DNA from: an uncultured Lachnospiraceae bacterium | GTDB lineage: Bacteria; Bacillota; Clostridia; Lachnospirales; Lachnospiraceae | DNA length: 5,163 nucleotides | NCBI GenBank assembly: GCA_945485625.1 | Contig: CALYSH010000132.1 | Span: 1-5,163 of the forward strand | Direction: 5' to 3' | Part shown: positions 4,849-5,163 of the stretch, piece by piece | How positions within the stretch are numbered: position 1 is the first letter of the stretch | How the letters are laid out: every line of letters starts with the position of its first letter | The notes under the pieces: model-generated | What the model saw: only the letters and a program-made list of their open reading frames with translations | Database searches by the model: none | What the model was told of the DNA's origin: nothing | Position numbers and translations under genes: made by a program

Positions 4849-5163
4849 ATGGTATCTGGACTTCTATTACTTGGCCTCTGTCTGTGGGCCGCATGTGCCC
4901 TGTCAGGCTGCTCAGTTTTTTCGCGGGAGCCTTCCATTTCCGATGTAACAAGCATTGCCAAAACATGCATCAATGAAAGTGTTGAACCGGCCGGACGTAA
5001 ATATTCAGAAAGGGACTCCTACGGCAAAAAATACTATCCCACGGTAGATGACCATGGAATAGAATTCAATGTCATCGCAGAGAACGAAAAGGTAACAATT
5101 GCAGAAGCTTACATACCTTTTCTATACAGCAAGGATCTGTTCTACACCACCGACTATAAGGAA
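4849..5163 (+). CDS. N-terminal part of a secreted lipoprotein, likely frameshifted at its start (partial, runs off right edge)
   Basis: From ATG 4849 the frame is open to the window end (105 codons). It begins with a hydrophobic signal sequence (GLLLLGLCLWAACALSGC) ending in a clear type II lipobox, LSGC, with the lipidated Cys at residue 21. The rest is polar and charged (for example SREPSISDVTSIAKTC and YGKKYYPTVDDHGIEFNV), as expected for an extracytoplasmic domain anchored to the outer face of the membrane. I do not recognise the family. Oddities: as read, the signal peptide has no positive N-region, and ATG 4849 has only AAGG one base before it. An ideal ribosome binding site serves GTG 4830 in the 0 frame. 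Removing one G at 4851-4852 would join MSMTLRY, which supplies the missing Arg, to VSGLLLLGLCLW in a textbook lipoprotein signal. Thus it is either a pseudogene or a sequencing error. Confidence 0.75.
   Translation, partial: MVSGLLLLGLCLWAACALSGCSVFSREPSISDVTSIAKTCINESVEPAGRKYSERDSYGKKYYPTVDDHGIEFNVIAENEKVTIAEAYIPFLYSKDLFYTTDYKE

Noticed and set aside
4673..4966. Minus-strand 97-aa frame at the right end
   Set aside because: It is antisense to the lipoprotein signal peptide and lipobox, which are clear in the plus strand.
4734..4976. Plus-strand frame using the AGGAGG site, as an intact gene
   Set aside because: After MSMTLRYGIW the translation loses any signal-peptide or domain character and stops at 4976, while the lipobox is in another frame. 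I read it as the frameshifted start of the lipoprotein gene.

Overview
The window looks like a chromosomal segment of a low-GC Gram-positive gut-type Firmicute, most likely a Lachnospiraceae member. The grounds are purine-rich GGGAGG/AGGAGG ribosome binding sites, moderate GC, a cytoplasmic GH127/GH146-type arabinofuranosidase next to a divergent AraC regulator, an ISL3-family relic and a Gram-positive-style lipoprotein. This is inferred from style and gene content; no rRNA or other taxonomic marker is present.

Layout: (1) 1-224, minus strand: two small genes, a 38-aa cysteine-rich peptide gene followed by the 5' end of a gene that starts with a hydrophobic segment and runs off the left edge. 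(2) 225-351: gene-free, with a perfect 12-bp tandem duplication. (3) 352-801, plus strand: the remnant of a GGDEF (diguanylate cyclase) gene that has lost its 5' part. (4) 781-1617, minus strand: a complete AraC/XylS-type regulator converging on the GGDEF remnant. (5) 1618-1828: divergent regulatory region with an AraC -10 box, an imperfect inverted repeat suited to be an operator, and a leader hairpin just before the hydrolase ribosome binding site. (6) 1829-4249, plus strand: the main gene, an 806-aa DUF1680-type beta-L-arabinofuranosidase. (7) 4231-about 4645: an ISL3-family insertion sequence relic whose end lies inside the last codons of the hydrolase gene and supplies its stop codon. (8) 4646-4848: no convincing gene. 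(9) 4849-5163, plus strand: the start of a lipoprotein gene that leaves the window and probably carries a one-base frameshift in its signal peptide.

The clear functional unit is the divergent AraC regulator plus arabinofuranosidase pair. By family knowledge, the regulator would sense a sugar and switch on the hydrolase, which would release L-arabinose inside the cell from imported beta-arabino-oligosaccharides. No transporter is visible here. The flanks show decay: a beheaded GGDEF gene on one side, and an internally deleted transposase and a frameshifted lipoprotein on the other.

I found no strong evidence for a new multi-gene system. The least explained items are the tiny Cys-rich peptide gene, the repeat array inside the ISL3 end, and the lipoprotein frameshift.
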